Below, in pieces: positions 43,543 to 56,669 of a DNA stretch of 64,000 bases (position 1 is its first letter; each line of letters begins with the position of its first letter). The notes beneath the pieces were generated by a model, which made no database searches, had not been told where the DNA came from, and worked only from the letters and a program-made list of their open reading frames with translations. The translations under genes were made by a program, and so were the position numbers. Origin of the DNA: Bacteroidaceae bacterium. Lineage in GTDB: Bacteria; Bacteroidota; Bacteroidia; Bacteroidales; Bacteroidaceae. The stretch lies in NCBI GenBank assembly GCA_017633615.1, contig JAGBPB010000070.1, forward strand, positions 1 to 64,000, given 5' to 3'.

Positions 43543-44746
43543 AGCGGAATTCTATCAGAACGGGATTATCATCATTCTGTTTCTTGAGTTCATCAATGAT
43601 CTGCTGGGCAAGCGGTGACATGGGAACGCTCTCATCAATGGCGGCATCACCCAGATTCTCTATGATAGCTATCTGATGGTTGCCGTTGCAGCCGGTAGGA
43701 TCAATATCCTTTGCCAGGCCCGGAATACGCAGATGCTTGTAAACCTTGGTACCCTCATCGTTGTGAACCCAGTACAGATAGCGGCTGGTAGTGCCGAATG
43801 ATGCATCGGCATTATAGTTTGTCCTGAAGCTTACGGTTTTGTCATCAACCATGATATTGAAGGTATTGGTTATCATTGGAGTAGCTGACACAGCCTCTGA
43901 TATTGTCCTGTAGGCAAACTCCAACTCCACAATGTTAAGCACTTCCTTCTCAAATATAGCCTGAGCTTTTGACGGAACATCATTTGCTCCCAGTTTAAAA
44001 CGGTACACATCCTTGACCTCCTTATCATCAAATGTGACAATCCTGTTCACAAAACCGGTAAGGCAGGTTGAACGGTTCTTGGGATTTACATAGAAAAGCT
44101 CCGGATAGCCCAGGAAAGATCTTTGCAGAGAGCTCTCACGATACAGCACAGTACCTTTTCTGAGATCACGCTCATCCCTGTCAACCAGAATCATAGACTC
44201 CCTGGGGATATACATCTTTGTGCCCTCTATGCCCTTATTGTATTCATCCAGGAAATAGCCAAAGTATAGCATCTTGTCACCCAGATTCAGGATGTTCTGA
44301 ATCATGATATTAACCGGCTGCTTGCCTTTGAACTCAAGGGTATTTGCGTCATACGTTACCAGGTTGGAGTCATTCTCAATATAAATCGCGTTGTTGAATG
44401 AATCATAAGAGAAATCTTCAATGAAGTAATACTCTCCAGGACCGCGTCCCAGCCTGTCCAGGACTGAGGTAAGCTTGTAATTGTCAAAACGGAGAATCTT
44501 ACGGCTGTCACTTGTGCGGGCCAACATAACGTCACCCCAACTCTTAATGCCACCTATGCCGTCCAACGGCCCATCGCACTCAAGCCGATGTACGCGGAAA
44601 TCATAAGCAATCTCTGTCAGATCAGCTTCTTCATCAATATCACCGGCGGTAATCACCTCAACGCCGTCAAGGTTGGTACTGGAATAACATCCCGCCATAA
44701 CTGCCAATATGGGCAGTACAAACAAAAATTTAGGATACTTTCTCAT
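43535..44746 (-). CDS. Lipoprotein with predicted six-bladed beta-propeller
   Basis: A 403-residue lipoprotein (lipobox VMAGC, C20). DFRVHRLECDGPLDGIGGIK, RKILRFDNYKLTSVLDRLGR followed by GPGEYYFIEDFSYD is the usual opening of the Bacteroides 6-bladed propeller lipoproteins (PF17170-like). No enzyme activity is known for these; they are often abundant and surface exposed. Single gene with its own promoter. Confidence 0.8.
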   Translation of the reverse strand: MRKYPKFLFVLPILAVMAGCYSSTNLDGVEVITAGDIDEEADLTEIAYDFRVHRLECDGPLDGIGGIKSWGDVMLARTSDSRKILRFDNYKLTSVLDRLGRGPGEYYFIEDFSYDSFNNAIYIENDSNLVTYDANTLEFKGKQPVNIMIQNILNLGDKMLYFGYFLDEYNKGIEGTKMYIPRESMILVDRDERDLRKGTVLYRESSLQRSFLGYPELFYVNPKNRSTCLTGFVNRIVTFDDKEVKDVYRFKLGANDVPSKAQAIFEKEVLNIVELEFAYRTISEAVSATPMITNTFNIMVDDKTVSFRTNYNADASFGTTSRYLYWVHNDEGTKVYKHLRIPGLAKDIDPTGCNGNHQIAIIENLGDAAIDESVPMSPLAQQIIDELKKQNDDNPVLIEFRFK

Positions 44747-44779
44747 AAAACAATAATTATTGGTTAAAGCTATTTGTCA

Positions 44780-44787
44780 CAAAGATA
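44780..44787 (-). promoter_or_regulatory. -7 box of the propeller lipoprotein gene
   Basis: TATCTTTG on the minus strand, 34 bp before the ATG at 44746. Confidence 0.5.
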
Positions 44788-44813
44788 GAGATATTTTTCA
44801 ATAACTAAAACTT

Positions 44814-46355
44814 TTATTTCAGCGAACCGGTGGCACGGAAAGCATCCAGCTTTACGAAACAGTGACGGTCTATTATCTCCTCCAGCTCACGGTCAAAGTT
44901 ATGACGGATCTCTATCTCCGGTCCGAACATAAAGCACTCACCGTTCTCTTTCGTATAAGGATGCCACTCAGGCAGGCCTTCCACATTGGGATTACCCGTG
45001 TAGGCAAAATTGGCCCATGACTGCGCCATGCGGTCAGCCAGACGCAAGTCTGACTCTGACGGATTGGGCAGGTCACGCCCGGCCAGATGCAACGTGTTGA
45101 AGCAGAAGTTCAGCTCAGCACCGTGCGCAGACACATGAGTTGAGGGCGATTTCCACGTGAACATGTAGTTATAGACCGGAGCTTTTTGGGATTCCGATGC
45201 GGCATCGGCGGTAATGATGGTCTTGGCACGGAACAGCCAGTCTATTGACGGCAGATCCTGCGGGATGTAATCGGGCCACGCTTTGGCAAGCGCCTCAGCA
45301 TAAGCATCGGTCTCATCACCAAATGTACCCCTGACAGCATCCTTAGCTTCATCAAGAGTCATCACACGGTTGTACTGACCGCGCTGAAGTTCATTGAAGG
45401 TTGTTCCTATTACAAGAGGAATATCACTGGATATCTCAGCAAAATCCGGTTGGAAAGGCTGCTGGAGCAACACTTCGCCGTCAGGCACCGGGCCGAATCC
45501 CCACATGATAGGCGTGCCGGGGGTGCGGACCAGCCCTCTTGCGGAGAGCGCACGCTGACCGGCCTGATAAAGTTTATCATACGGAACATCCTTTATGCGG
45601 TCAGGCTCATTATGCGGAATACCCAACTCATCCAGAACAGCCAGGCCAAGTTCCTCTGTCATAGCCTTATAGTTCACGTTCAGTATCGTTCCGCTCATGA
45701 TTATCGCCTTGTGGAACAGGCCCTGGGCTGCAGGCATGCACATCAGTGTACCCACCTTGCCGCCCCCACCTGACTCGCCGAATATGGTCACGTTGTTTGG
45801 GTCACCGCCAAACTTTTCAATATTGTCACGCACCCATTCCAGCGCCTTTACAGCATCCATCATACCCACATTTCCGGAGTATTTGTACTTGGGATCACCT
45901 GTGCCGGACAGATCCAGAAATCCTATTATATTGAGACGATGGTTCAGGCTTACTACAACCACATCCTTCCCCGCCAGTCCCATACCCGGATTCCAGGCCG
46001 ATGTACCTGAATCAAATCCGCCTCCGTGGCACCAGAACATAACGGGTTTCTTACCCTTGGTATCAGTGGTCCATACGTTCAGCACGCAGCAATCCTCACT
46101 GCTGCCCGGCTGGATACGACCGCCCTGCAGGGACTGGGGTCCCCACTCAGTGCAATCCAGTATGGTATCCCACTTGGCAACCGGAGCCGGCGGCATGCAA
46201 CGCTCAGCCTTAGCGTAAGGAATGCCCTTGAACGCCATTGTACCTTCCTCTTCAAATCCGCGCACCGGACCATTAGTAGTCTTGATCACGTACGGATCAT
46301 TCTGGCAGCTCGCCATAACCGGTACAAATAATAAAAGTAATAAAATCCTTTTCAT
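44814..46355 (-). CDS. Type B carboxylesterase lipoprotein
   Basis: A 513-residue alpha/beta hydrolase with lipobox MASC (C17). PVMFWCHGGGFDSGTSAW forms the oxyanion region, FGESGGGGKVGTL holds the catalytic serine, and SAHGAELNFCF the histidine. Full length for the family, whose members cut carboxylic esters of sugars, polymers or drugs. It lies between the propeller gene and ettA, with a 142-bp gap after ettA in which I see nothing definite. Confidence 0.9.
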   Translation of the reverse strand: MKRILLLLLFVPVMASCQNDPYVIKTTNGPVRGFEEEGTMAFKGIPYAKAERCMPPAPVAKWDTILDCTEWGPQSLQGGRIQPGSSEDCCVLNVWTTDTKGKKPVMFWCHGGGFDSGTSAWNPGMGLAGKDVVVVSLNHRLNIIGFLDLSGTGDPKYKYSGNVGMMDAVKALEWVRDNIEKFGGDPNNVTIFGESGGGGKVGTLMCMPAAQGLFHKAIIMSGTILNVNYKAMTEELGLAVLDELGIPHNEPDRIKDVPYDKLYQAGQRALSARGLVRTPGTPIMWGFGPVPDGEVLLQQPFQPDFAEISSDIPLVIGTTFNELQRGQYNRVMTLDEAKDAVRGTFGDETDAYAEALAKAWPDYIPQDLPSIDWLFRAKTIITADAASESQKAPVYNYMFTWKSPSTHVSAHGAELNFCFNTLHLAGRDLPNPSESDLRLADRMAQSWANFAYTGNPNVEGLPEWHPYTKENGECFMFGPEIEIRHNFDRELEEIIDRHCFVKLDAFRATGSLK

Positions 46356-46497
46356 ATCTCAAACATTAATTCTAATTAGGTCTCCAGTTCTGCTATTAGT
46401 CCGAAGGACCCGGCTGGAAGCCGGCAAGCGACTGAAGGGAGCGCGTTTGCAGAGCAAACTAAAATGATGTCGAAAAACAGGAACCGAAGGGAATACA

Positions 46498-48189
46498 TTA
46501 CTGCAACTTGCGGTAATGTATTCTTTTCGGCTCCTGATAGCCAAGCTGTTTGATCTTGTAGTCCTCGTAGTCAGAGTAAGAACCCTCATAGAAGACAACC
46601 TTGGAGTCACCCTCAAAGCTCAAAATGTGAGTGCAGATGCGGTCCAGGAACCAACGGTCGTGACTTACAACAACAGCGCAACCGGCAAAATCATCCAGAC
46701 CCTCCTCAAGAGCACGCAGGGTGTTTACGTCGATATCGTTGGTAGGCTCATCAAGCAGCAGCACGTTGCCCTCTTCCTTGAGTGCCATAGCCAGCTGCAA
46801 GCGGTTTCGCTCACCACCTGACAGCACGCCGCACTTCTTCTCCTGATCGGCGCCGGTAAAGTTGAACCGGCCCAGATAAGCGCGTGCGTTAATGTCACGA
46901 CCACCCATGCGGATGATCTCGTTTCCGCCGCTTACCACCTGATAAACGCTCTTCTCAGGGTCAATATCCTTGTGCTGCTGGTCAACGTAAGCAATCTTCA
47001 CGGTCTCACCGATCTCAAACGAACCGGCATCGACCTTCTCCAGACCCATAATAAGTCTGAACAGAGTGGTCTTACCAGCACCGTTAGGGCCGATAACGCC
47101 CACAATGCCGTTTGGCGGGAGCGAGAAGTTCAGGTCATCAAACAGCAGTTTGTCGCCGAACGCCTTCGCAACGTTATGAGCCTCAATGACTTTGTTACCA
47201 AGACGCGGACCGTTGGGAATGAATATTTCCAGCTTCTCTTCCTTGGCCTTGACGTCCTCATTCATCAGCTTGTCATAAGAGTTCAGACGGGCCTTACCCT
47301 TGGCCTGACGGGCCTTGGGCGCCATTCTGACCCACTCCAGCTCGCGCTCCAGGGTCTTGCGGCGCTTTGAAGCCTGTTTCTCCTCCTGGGCCAGACGCTG
47401 TGATTTCTGCTCCAGCCAACCCGAGTAGTTGCCCTTCCATGGAATTCCCTCGCCGCGGTCCAGTTCAAGAATCCAACCGGCTACGTTATCAAGGAAGTAT
47501 CTATCGTGTGTTACTGCAATTACAGTTCCTGAATACTGGTTCAGATGCTGCTCCAGCCACTGAATACTCTCGGCATCCAGATGGTTGGTAGGCTCGTCAA
47601 GCAACAGAATATCAGGCTGTTGCAACAGCAGTCGACACAAAGCCACGCGGCGGCGCTCACCACCAGACAGCACACCCGCCTTCTGATCCTCAGGCGGACA
47701 GCGCAGCGCATCCATCGCCTGCTCCAGACGGTTATCGATGTTCCAGGCATCGGTCGCATCAATCATATCCTGGAGCTCGGCCTGACGTGCCATGAGCGCA
47801 TCCATCTTGTCCTGGTCCTCATAGTACTCCGGTAGCTCAAACTTATGGTTCACCTCATCGTACTCCTTAAGGGTGTCATAAATCTGCTGCACGCCCTCCA
47901 TCACAATCTCCTTTACGGTCTTGTCAGGATCCAGAACCGGCTCCTGCGGCAGATAACCCACGCTGTAACCCGGGCTGAATACCACCTGACCCTGGAAACT
48001 CTTCTCAATACCGGCAATAATCTTGAGCAGAGTGGATTTACCGCTACCGTTAAGACCGATGATACCGATCTTTGCGCCGTAAAAGAATGAAAGGTAAATA
48101 TCCTTGAGTACCTGTTTGTTGTTCTGGAAGGCCTTGCTCACGCCCACCATCGAGAAGATAATCTTCTTGTCGTCTGTAGTCTGTGCCAT
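46498..48189 (-). CDS. ettA: Energy-dependent translational throttle protein EttA (ABC-F)
   Basis: A 563-residue protein with two ABC domains and no membrane part. Walker A: GLNGSGKSTLL and GPNGAGKTTLF. Signatures: LSGGERRRVALCR and LSGGERNRLQLAM. Walker B: ILLLDEPTNHLD and VLLLDEPTNDID. The linker includes LEWVRMAPKARQAKGKARL, typical of EttA, which gates the 70S ribosome according to ATP level. Monocistronic. Confidence 0.96.
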   Translation of the reverse strand: MAQTTDDKKIIFSMVGVSKAFQNNKQVLKDIYLSFFYGAKIGIIGLNGSGKSTLLKIIAGIEKSFQGQVVFSPGYSVGYLPQEPVLDPDKTVKEIVMEGVQQIYDTLKEYDEVNHKFELPEYYEDQDKMDALMARQAELQDMIDATDAWNIDNRLEQAMDALRCPPEDQKAGVLSGGERRRVALCRLLLQQPDILLLDEPTNHLDAESIQWLEQHLNQYSGTVIAVTHDRYFLDNVAGWILELDRGEGIPWKGNYSGWLEQKSQRLAQEEKQASKRRKTLERELEWVRMAPKARQAKGKARLNSYDKLMNEDVKAKEEKLEIFIPNGPRLGNKVIEAHNVAKAFGDKLLFDDLNFSLPPNGIVGVIGPNGAGKTTLFRLIMGLEKVDAGSFEIGETVKIAYVDQQHKDIDPEKSVYQVVSGGNEIIRMGGRDINARAYLGRFNFTGADQEKKCGVLSGGERNRLQLAMALKEEGNVLLLDEPTNDIDVNTLRALEEGLDDFAGCAVVVSHDRWFLDRICTHILSFEGDSKVVFYEGSYSDYEDYKIKQLGYQEPKRIHYRKLQ

Positions 48190-48207
48190 TTAAAGAAACT
48201 TTATTGG

Positions 48208-48215
48208 CAAAGATA
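48208..48215 (-). promoter_or_regulatory. -7 box of ettA
   Basis: TATCTTTG on the minus strand, 19 bp before the ettA ATG. Confidence 0.5.
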
Positions 48216-48239
48216 CAAAAAACTATTGAACAGCTCTTT

Positions 48240-53130
<4,891 letters not shown>

Positions 53131-53150
53131 AATTCTCATATATTGTTCCG

Positions 53151-53158
53151 CAAAGTTA
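53151..53158 (-). promoter_or_regulatory. -7 box of the GH97-GH2 operon
   Basis: TAACTTTG on the minus strand, 21 bp before the GH97 ATG. Confidence 0.5.
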
Positions 53159-53190
53159 AGCGGTTTTTTCTTTTTTGCAGAAATCAGTTT

Positions 53191-53198
53191 TACTTTTG
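53191..53198 (+). promoter_or_regulatory. -7 box of the ECF sigma operon
   Basis: TACTTTTG fits TAnnTTTG, 37 bp before the ATG at 53235. Confidence 0.5.
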
Positions 53199-53234
53199 GA
53201 GTGTTTTTGCAACCTATATACAGAGGGAACAAGA

Positions 53235-53735
53235 ATGACAAGGCAGGAATTTGACATATTCACAGTATCTGTCAGGAACAAACTTCTGGCGTTGGCCTGG
53301 CGATACAAGGCCGGCGCCGGCATGAATGATGATCCTGAAGACATTGTACAGGAATCCCTGCTTACCCTGTGGCGCCTTATCTCTGAAGGCTATCCCGTAA
53401 AGGACGTTGAGGCACTATCCGTCAGAATAACCAAGAACCTTGCTGCAGCAAACATACGCAGTCATAAGAATGAAACCGTATCGCTTAAAGACATAGAGAT
53501 TGAAGGCGGGGCATCGGCCACTGAACTTACTGATGTCGATGACCGCAGCACTATACGCCAGGAACTGTATAGGGCACTCACCGATACGCAGCGCCATTAT
53601 CTGGAACTGAGAAACGAACTTGGCCTGTCACTTGATGATATTGCCAAGATGACCGGCAAGCCCAAGACAAGCATAAAATCAACCATATCAGCAGCCCGAA
53701 AGCAGATGCTGGAGCAAATAAAGAAACCTATATGA
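53235..53735 (+). CDS. ECF-type RNA polymerase sigma factor
   Basis: A 166-residue sigma-70-family factor. Region 2 includes DPEDIVQESLLTLWRLI (about 33-49) and region 4 includes HYLELRNELGLSLDDIAKMT, then GKPKTSIKSTISAARKQM, a standard helix-turn-helix. The ATG at 53235 is chosen because the upstream frame contains the promoter. Its stop overlaps the next gene (ATGA), the usual arrangement of a sigma factor with its regulator. Confidence 0.9.
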   Translation: MTRQEFDIFTVSVRNKLLALAWRYKAGAGMNDDPEDIVQESLLTLWRLISEGYPVKDVEALSVRITKNLAAANIRSHKNETVSLKDIEIEGGASATELTDVDDRSTIRQELYRALTDTQRHYLELRNELGLSLDDIAKMTGKPKTSIKSTISAARKQMLEQIKKPI

Positions 53736-54211
53736 TAAAGGACAAGAAACATAGGCAGAAACTCATAGCCAGATACCTGGAGGCCGATACTACCATTCAG
53801 GAGGAGATTATGCTGGCGGAGTACTACATGACCCACAAGCCCGATGCCGATGAGTCTGACATAGCCCGCCTTATACTTATGGATCATCCTAAGGCCGATG
53901 TGCTGTCAGACACGGAGCGCAGCAAAAACATCCGCCACATAAGCCTGGCTTTTACAGCCATAGCCGCATGCATAGCCCTGATGGTTATGTTCATCGTACC
54001 GCGAGGCGGCCAATTCACCCCGATAGAGATTGCAGAGAACATTAATATACTGATGGAAATGAACGTTCAGGATGTTGAATCCATTGTTGCAGAGCCCAAA
54101 GGTACCAGGGTTATTCTGACAGCAAACATGAAGGACGGAAGCTCGAGCACCTTCATAATGGTCCGCAACTGGAAGGACGGATCCACCAGGATACTTGCAC
54201 AAAACAATTAA
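53732..54211 (+). CDS. Small membrane protein, probable anti-sigma factor
   Basis: A 159-residue protein with an N-terminal cytoplasmic helical part of about 65 residues (RYLEADTTIQEEIMLAEYYM), one membrane helix (about 69-89) and a periplasmic part of 70 residues. The shape, and translation coupled with an ECF sigma gene, fit an anti-sigma factor, but no family motif such as a FecR domain was recognised. Confidence 0.6.
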   Translation: MIKDKKHRQKLIARYLEADTTIQEEIMLAEYYMTHKPDADESDIARLILMDHPKADVLSDTERSKNIRHISLAFTAIAACIALMVMFIVPRGGQFTPIEIAENINILMEMNVQDVESIVAEPKGTRVILTANMKDGSSSTFIMVRNWKDGSTRILAQNN

Positions 54212-54224
54212 AAATCAAACAATT

Positions 54225-54707
54225 ATGCTTACGTTATTACTTTCAGCACTTATCGCAACCGCTCCCAACACTGGAGAGATATCAGCCCAGGCCGATACTG
54301 TCAACCGCTATAACATTGACAGAAAGGATATCCCCAACTTTGACGGCTCACAGCTTGTGGGGGCATCAATAGTCTATTATGACATTTTGGTCACCAATGA
54401 GAACGGTAAGGTGATAAAGAACCATCTTATTACCACAGAGAAGTATATAAAGGACAACAACATCCCTCCCGCAACAGGTATAACAATGATCCGTCCAAGC
54501 AACGAATCCATAATTATCAGGGAAACTGTACCCGGGGCAAAGGATAACGTGATCTACTACGTCAATGACAAGAAAGTTGATGAAGAAAAAGTCAAGGAGA
54601 TCAAGCCCTCAAATATCAAATCCATTACAGTCCTAAAGGACAAGGCTGCGGTTGAAGTTTACGGTGAGGAAGCCCGGGCCGGCGTGGTTGTCATCACCAC
54701 AAAATGA
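54225..54707 (+). CDS. Secreted protein resembling a free-standing TonB plug segment
   Basis: A 160-residue protein with a signal-like N-terminus (MLTLLLSALIATAPNTGEIS). Its end, SNIKSITVLKDKAAVEVYGE followed by EARAGVVVITTK, matches the segment that closes the plug domain of SusC-like receptors (xVLKDAxAxAIYGxRAxxGVVxITTK), yet there is no barrel. Similar short proteins are seen with BlaR1-type sensors and ECF systems in Bacteroidetes. It may be a signalling partner of the membrane protein upstream. Start at 54225 rather than an overlapping TTG. Confidence 0.7.
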   Translation: MLTLLLSALIATAPNTGEISAQADTVNRYNIDRKDIPNFDGSQLVGASIVYYDILVTNENGKVIKNHLITTEKYIKDNNIPPATGITMIRPSNESIIIRETVPGAKDNVIYYVNDKKVDEEKVKEIKPSNIKSITVLKDKAAVEVYGEEARAGVVVITTK

Positions 54708-54713
54708 TAAAAT

Positions 54714-54751
54714 GAACCCCGAGAGCAACAAAAACTCCCGGGGTTCTTTTT
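54714..54751 (+). terminator. Rho-independent terminator of the ECF operon
   Basis: gaaccccgagag pairs with ctcccggggttc around a short A-rich loop, followed by five T. It can also serve the convergent DUF4332 gene. Confidence 0.9.
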
Positions 54752-54775
54752 ACTTCTGGTTGTTACTTGACAGAA

Positions 54776-55183
54776 TCAATATGTAACTGTGGGCTCAAGA
54801 GTCTTGGCCTGGGCAATCATCTTTTCCAGTTCAGAAACAGAAGGAACCCTGTTGCACAGATTCTTCTCATTGTTTACTGCCACAAGTTTGGGCTGCAGAT
54901 TAGCAGGAACCCTGTGACGGAACTCCTTGATGGTGTCAACACCGGCAGCCTCAAGCAGTTCTGCAAACTGGCCGGCAATTCCGTTTACGCGGAACAGGTC
55001 AGCATGGTTAGTCCATTTAAGAATGAGCTTGGGAGAAATGCCTGTAGCCTCTGCAATCTTTACACGACCTTTCTTGGCTGCGCACTGTTTCAGCAGATCA
55101 TCGGTAGTCTTAATACCGGCAGTTGCCAACTTGGCTGCATATGCAGCTCCAATACCTTCAACTTGTTCAATTTTGTAACTCAT
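54776..55183 (-). CDS. DUF4332 helix-hairpin-helix protein
   Basis: A 135-residue protein with two helix-hairpin-helix-like units: VEGIGAAYAAKLATAGIKTT (8-27) and VNGIAGQFAELLEAAGVDTI (about 65-84). This double pattern defines the DUF4332 family. The fold suggests nucleic-acid binding, but no function is established. Single gene. Confidence 0.82.
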   Translation of the reverse strand: MSYKIEQVEGIGAAYAAKLATAGIKTTDDLLKQCAAKKGRVKIAEATGISPKLILKWTNHADLFRVNGIAGQFAELLEAAGVDTIKEFRHRVPANLQPKLVAVNNEKNLCNRVPSVSELEKMIAQAKTLEPTVTY

Positions 55184-55414
55184 ATCTGTCCTTATTAAGT
55201 TAGTTGATTAGTGGCCTAAAATTAGTGCATTATAATTGAACAAACAATCTCAAACTATGTATTTTTTCAAATTATTTTTGCGGGAACAATATTAGGCATA
55301 ACTATTGAAACTCTGTTTAAGATTGAGAATACTGATTGAACCCGTAATGCGACAAATGTGGACAAACTCTTATAAATTAATATTTTTCAAAACAGATGTT
55401 AATCAAAAAATGGA

Positions 55415-55422
55415 TATATTTG
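55415..55422 (+). promoter_or_regulatory. -7 box of paralogue B
   Basis: gaTATATTTGC, the same box as before paralogue A, with a leader also ending tctgcttatgaagaaaac. The 274-bp gap from 55184 holds nothing else I can name. Confidence 0.55.
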
Positions 55423-55457
55423 CAACCGATAAACTTAAACCTTAAACGATTCTGCTT

Positions 55458-56420
55458 ATGAAGAAAACCGCTACTACTTTTTTGTTCGGAATGATTTTTA
55501 TGGTATCAGCACACGCTCAGACTCCTAATTTCAAGGGTTTGAACGGTCTTGTGCTTGACAGCACCTACACCACCTCTGCTGACGGAACACGCACTTTCAA
55601 GAGTGTTTTTTTCTATAACAGCAACAAAGATCTTACATCAATGGAGAGCTACGATTATGATGAGAATATGTCAGCCTTTCTGTCCACCCGTGCCGAGATC
55701 ACCTATCAGAATGACGGATACATCGAGTCAGAGATTTTTTACGATAAAGATGAAGAAACCGGAGAGTTTGTTATGACTTCCAAGTATGTGTTTTCTGAAT
55801 GGAACGAGATCAACAAGGAACCCGGAGTTTCCATAATATACGTCCTTGATGAAGACAATCCAGAAGCCGGCCTTCAGCCTGCTGGTAAACAAGAAATCTT
55901 TTTCAACGATAATGGACTGCCTCTTGACTATCATCTTTACGAATTGAATGAAAATGACGACTGGGAATTAGCAGGTAAAGGACATTTAGAATACAATGAA
56001 GACGGAGTCCTGGTGAGCGATGAAGGATCCATGACAATGGAGGTGGAAGGAGAAACATATAATTATCAGACCATGACAACATATGAATATGACGGTCATG
56101 GGAACGTTTCTAAAGAGATAACAACCACGAAGATGTTTGGCATGGTGATGGGAACTACCACCATCATATATGAAAATGAGTATTATGATGACGGCAATCT
56201 GAAGATGATAAAGTCCGACACTGACAGAGGATACGCTGAGCATGAAATAGAGTTTGAATACTATTTCTGGGGTAACGGAAATACCACTCTGATACGTTCT
56301 ATTGAAGCCGCCAAGAAACTTGCCGGAATATACTTTGACCTGAGCGGACGCCGGCATCAGGGTACTCCCACAGAAAAAGGCATTTATATCATTGAGGGCA
56401 GAAAGGTGATTGTTGAATGA
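55458..56420 (+). CDS. Secreted protein with sorting-signal-like C-terminus (paralogue B)
   Basis: A 320-residue protein with signal peptide (MKKTATTFLFGMIFMVSAHA). It shares with paralogue A the opening LNGLVLDSTY, hairpin-like steps (YDYDEN, YEYDGHGNVS, NEYYDDGNLK), the GNTTLIRSIEAA segment and the end YFDLSGRRHQG, TPTEKGIYIIEGRKVIVE. The end resembles a type IX-like C-terminal sorting domain. The protein is about 40 residues longer than paralogue A, mostly in the middle. Function unknown. Confidence 0.75.
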   Translation: MKKTATTFLFGMIFMVSAHAQTPNFKGLNGLVLDSTYTTSADGTRTFKSVFFYNSNKDLTSMESYDYDENMSAFLSTRAEITYQNDGYIESEIFYDKDEETGEFVMTSKYVFSEWNEINKEPGVSIIYVLDEDNPEAGLQPAGKQEIFFNDNGLPLDYHLYELNENDDWELAGKGHLEYNEDGVLVSDEGSMTMEVEGETYNYQTMTTYEYDGHGNVSKEITTTKMFGMVMGTTTIIYENEYYDDGNLKMIKSDTDRGYAEHEIEFEYYFWGNGNTTLIRSIEAAKKLAGIYFDLSGRRHQGTPTEKGIYIIEGRKVIVE

Positions 56421-56490
56421 AGCTTAAGGATTCAACCTTTCAACTAATGTTAAAATAGGCGACAACAGAACAATCAATTGAAATGTTACA

Positions 56491-56498
56491 TACCTTTG
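56491..56498 (+). promoter_or_regulatory. -7 box of the aromatic amino acid operon
   Basis: TACCTTTG fits TAnnTTTG. The expected start, near 56505, is only about 2 bp before the leader peptide ATG, so the leader would be translated from an almost leaderless mRNA. Confidence 0.65.
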
Positions 56499-56506
56499 CG
56501 CCCGGA

Positions 56507-56566
56507 ATGAAAGCAATCAACGCATATTACTTTTACTTTTGGTATGCCAGACAGTATGCCGGGTAA
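56507..56566 (+). CDS. Aromatic-rich leader peptide of an attenuator
   Basis: A 19-residue frame, MKAINAYYFYFWYARQYAG, with seven aromatic codons in a row (residues 7-13) plus Y17. It starts just downstream of a promoter box and ends 35 bp before a terminator that precedes the aro operon. Shortage of charged tRNA-Tyr, -Phe or -Trp should stall the ribosome here. This matches leader peptides such as those of pheA and trp operons, but senses all three aromatic amino acids. Confidence 0.9.
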   Translation: MKAINAYYFYFWYARQYAG

Positions 56567-56609
56567 TTTGTTGTATGCCTACTAACAAACAAGATAACAG
56601 AGAGCCCGG
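56558..56609 (+). promoter_or_regulatory. Antiterminator pairing of the aromatic attenuator
   Basis: CCGGG (56559-56563), the last leader codons, can pair with CCCGG (56605-56609), the 5' arm of the terminator. A ribosome stalled upstream leaves it free to form; a ribosome at the stop codon covers it. A middle hairpin, tttgtt (56567-56572) with aacaaa (56584-56589), lies between. Confidence 0.65.
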
Positions 56610-56633
56610 ATCAATGATTCGGGTTCTTTTTTT
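56602..56633 (+). terminator. Attenuator terminator before the aro operon
   Basis: gagcccgga pairs with ttcgggttc (two G-U pairs) around a 7-base loop, followed by seven T. It lies between the leader peptide and the DAHP synthase gene. Confidence 0.92.
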
Positions 56634-56669
56634 GATATACAGATTTGACGGAAATAAAGACAAAAAGAT

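Noticed and set aside
46356..46497. Possible terminator or small RNA between ettA and the esterase gene
   Set aside because: Short hairpins (for example gtttgctctgcaaac) occur, but none is followed by a T-run and no clear promoter box was seen.
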